The notes under the pieces: model-generated | Databases searched by the model: none | The model's input: the letters and a program-made list of their open reading frames with translations, nothing else | What the model was told of the DNA's origin: nothing | Source: Streptomyces tauricus | GTDB taxonomy: Bacteria > Actinomycetota > Actinomycetes > Streptomycetales > Streptomycetaceae | NCBI RefSeq assembly: GCF_014650955.1 | Contig: NZ_BMVY01000018.1 | Location: forward strand, 1 to 64,000 | Length of the DNA: 64,000 nt | Direction: 5' to 3' | In this document: positions 62,901 to 64,000 of the stretch, piece after piece | Numbering within the stretch: position 1 is the stretch's first letter | How the letters are laid out: each line of letters opens with the position of its first letter | Made by a program: the position numbers and the translations under genes

Positions 62901-64000
62901 CGCGGAAGTGCTGGGTCTGACCCGCATCGGTCCCGACGCGAACTTCTTCGACACCGGCGGACACTCGCTGCTCGCGATCCGCCTGGTGTCCCGGATCCGC
63001 GCCGTGCTCGGGGCGGACCTCGACCTGAGCCTGCTGTTCGAGGCTCCCACGGCCGCCCGCCTCGCGGCCCGCCTGGACGACGTGGAACTGCGACGCCCGC
63101 CCCTGACCGCGCAGGAACGACCGGACCCCGCGCCGGTGTCCTCCGCCCAGCGACGGCTGTGGTTCCTGCACCGTCTGGAAGGCCCGAGCGCCACCTACAA
63201 CATTCCCCTGGTACACCGGCTGACCGGCGAACTCGACCGAGCGGCGCTGGAGGAGGCCCTGAGCGATCTGGTGGACCGGCACGAAAGCCTGCGCACGGTG
63301 TTCACCGACATCGACGGTGAGCCCTTCCAACGGATCATCGACTCGCCGTCGGCACGCCCGGCACTGCCCGTCGCGGAGGTGGACGACGAGGAGGCACTGC
63401 ACGCCCGGCTGCTGGACACCGTCCGTTACCCGTTCGACCTGAGCCTCGAAACGCCGCTGCGTGCGGAGCTGTTCGCCCTGCGGCCCACCGAGCACATCCT
63501 GGCGGTCGCGATCCACCACATCGCCGCCGACGGCTGGTCCGTGGCCACCCTGGCCCGCGACCTGGCCACCGCATACGCCGCCCGGTGCGACGGCAAGCGG
63601 CCCACCTGGGAAGCCCTGCCGGTGCGGTACACCGATTACGCCCTGTGGCAGCGCCGACTGCTGGGCGACCCCGGCGACCCCGATGGACTCCTGCACCGCC
63701 AACTCGCCCACTGGACCTCCGCGCTGGCGAACCTCCCCGAGGAACTCCCGCTCCCCTACGACCGACCCCGCCCCGCCCTCGCCTCGTACAGCGGCGCACG
63801 TGTTTCCCTGCGGATCGACGCCGAACTGCACACCGCGCTCTCGGAGCTGGCACGCGGCTCGGGAGCAAGCCTCTTCATGGTGCTGCACGCAGGGCTGGCG
63901 GCACTGCTGACCAAGATGGGCGCGGGCACCGACATCCCCGTCGGCAGCGTGATCGCCGGACGCACCGACCAGGCCCTGGACGACGTGGTCGGGTTCTTCG
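59944..64000 (+). CDS. Nonribosomal peptide synthetase, C-A(Phe)-T-C..., partial
   Basis: 1352 residues visible; open at the right edge. The TTG start has AGGAGG seven bases upstream. The first condensation domain (about 30-470) has its active site as HHGAVDA at 160-166, so the usual HHxxxDG ends in Ala. A domain: TSGSTGRPKG near 627, NAYGPTETTICA, NGKLDRD near 945. The pocket by alignment to GrsA is D-A-W-T-V-A-A-I-C-K, a phenylalanine code. Carrier Ser1008 in GGHSLLA. A second C domain follows with HHIAADG at 1191. An N-terminal C domain on the first protein often acylates the first residue or receives a chain from another protein. Confidence 0.95.
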   Translation, partial: MSRHQLPAQQGSGHVPALDDVADPSVEILPLTAGQREVWLADRHSPDRRPALRLGEYLEIRGPVEPAPFEAALRQVVSETDALRVRLVPGEDKPVQVLDPDLPWTLSLVDVGDEDDPEAAARAWVHADLARPMDLASGPLFSYALLQLAPDRFWWYHTYHHGAVDAFGYALVARRVAEVYTALVQGREAAPRSFGPLSELVQADRDYRASPERDTDRAYWTRQLTGWTRGDEPSPRPGGAAHSVPPMRREASAAGPVPVPRTELLPLLDPQLLRTAASRAGVSRFRFVFAAVALYTHRLTGARDVVIGLTVAGRVDPVSRTTPGMLANAVPVRLAVRPDMPLKELLAQVDVRMREAVEHQRYRGEDLHRDLGLTRGAGSVFSPVVNLIGFDYDITFAGHRCVPHNLSFPLGSDLMIMVWDRRDGSGPHMRLHAAPGAYDETHLADTQRRLSRFLRDMADLDPECRVAALDVLSEDERQSLLNRGDRTDSGVPGVPLPTLFENQVRRTPDADAVVAGKTRLSYRELNVRANRFAHALAARDIGAEDIVAIALPRTPEYVVAVLGVLKAGAAYLPVDPAYPAARKEYMLADARPALVLDDPRTVAVLSQGQPDTDPDRAADPRLPAYVIYTSGSTGRPKGVVVTHTGIASMAKAQVERWGIRSDSRILQFASPSFDASVWELCAALLNGAALVLVPGADPLSALSDPEAGITHATVPPSALAVVTEVADTVSTLVAAGEACPPGLVTRWAPNRRMLNAYGPTETTICATVSGPLTPSEQVPPIGRPICGMRVHVLNDLLQPVPTGAAGELYVAGTALARGYLRRPALTAARFVADPYGPPGTRMYRTGDVVRWRADGELEYIGRADHQVKVRGFRIEPGEVEAALAGCPDVVQAVVLARPDRRHGDLRLIAYVVADGDRARPRPLRERLRGKLPDHLVPSAFVMLDELPLTPNGKLDRDGLPDPDDEPDASVARAPRTPQEQLLCELFAEVLGLTRIGPDANFFDTGGHSLLAIRLVSRIRAVLGADLDLSLLFEAPTAARLAARLDDVELRRPPLTAQERPDPAPVSSAQRRLWFLHRLEGPSATYNIPLVHRLTGELDRAALEEALSDLVDRHESLRTVFTDIDGEPFQRIIDSPSARPALPVAEVDDEEALHARLLDTVRYPFDLSLETPLRAELFALRPTEHILAVAIHHIAADGWSVATLARDLATAYAARCDGKRPTWEALPVRYTDYALWQRRLLGDPGDPDGLLHRQLAHWTSALANLPEELPLPYDRPRPALASYSGARVSLRIDAELHTALSELARGSGASLFMVLHAGLAALLTKMGAGTDIPVGSVIAGRTDQALDDVVGFF

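Overview
The window reads as a high-GC actinomycete chromosome, most likely Streptomyces. Base composition is strongly GC-biased, coding frames have G/C third positions, and the gene families are typical of the genus: an MbtH-like protein, large NRPS proteins, BldC-like MerR, SUKH, STM4015 and DUF6766 proteins, and a CebR-type operator. The many decayed insertion sequences and frameshifted genes suggest a chromosome arm rather than the core, although htpG is present.

Region 1 (1-18,247) is one end of a nonribosomal peptide cluster. A giant minus-strand NRPS runs off the left edge. Its visible order is [half C]-A1-T / C-T with no A domain / C-A(Val-type)-N-methyltransferase-T / C-A4. Divergent from it is a plus-strand series: MbtH-like protein, SyrP/TauD-type non-haem iron hydroxylase, stand-alone A-T didomain with a Gln-type pocket, type II thioesterase-like hydrolase, MFS exporter and alanine racemase. 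The missing A domain on one side and a free A-T, hydroxylase and hydrolase on the other suggest trans-loading of a hydroxylated amino acid, as in the syringomycin SyrB1/SyrC logic.

Region 2 (18,250-28,210) mixes IS remnants, a decayed PucR-type regulator, an LRR protein, a coupled membrane/septum-formation-like pair, an AraC/NmrA pair, a small secreted protein and a SUKH protein. Region 3 (27,487-32,410) holds a TetR/DHA2-exporter pair with a regular four-unit operator array, an SDR remnant and htpG. Region 4 (32,478-42,061) holds a methyltransferase, a MerR gene with an unusual structured leader, a PAP2 phosphatase, a divergent HxlR/QorB-like pair, a macrodomain-SirTM-SnoaL operon and a DsbA-like/SnoaL/MoaF-like operon with a divergent AraC regulator.

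Region 5 (42,150-59,943) carries two epoxide hydrolases with a TetR regulator, a GH10 xylanase lipoprotein, a MerR/SnoaL/SDR group and a secreted LPMO under a CebR-type box, which suggests growth on plant polysaccharide. Between these lie remnants of IS5, ISL3, IS630 and IS1182 elements and decayed WD40, kinase and Streptomyces-type hypothetical genes. Region 6 (59,944-64,000) is the start of a second NRPS (C-A(Phe-type)-T-C...) that runs off the right edge. The two NRPS genes point outward and are about 42 kb from the first cluster's visible end, so they may be separate clusters. I saw no rRNA, tRNA or CRISPR array.
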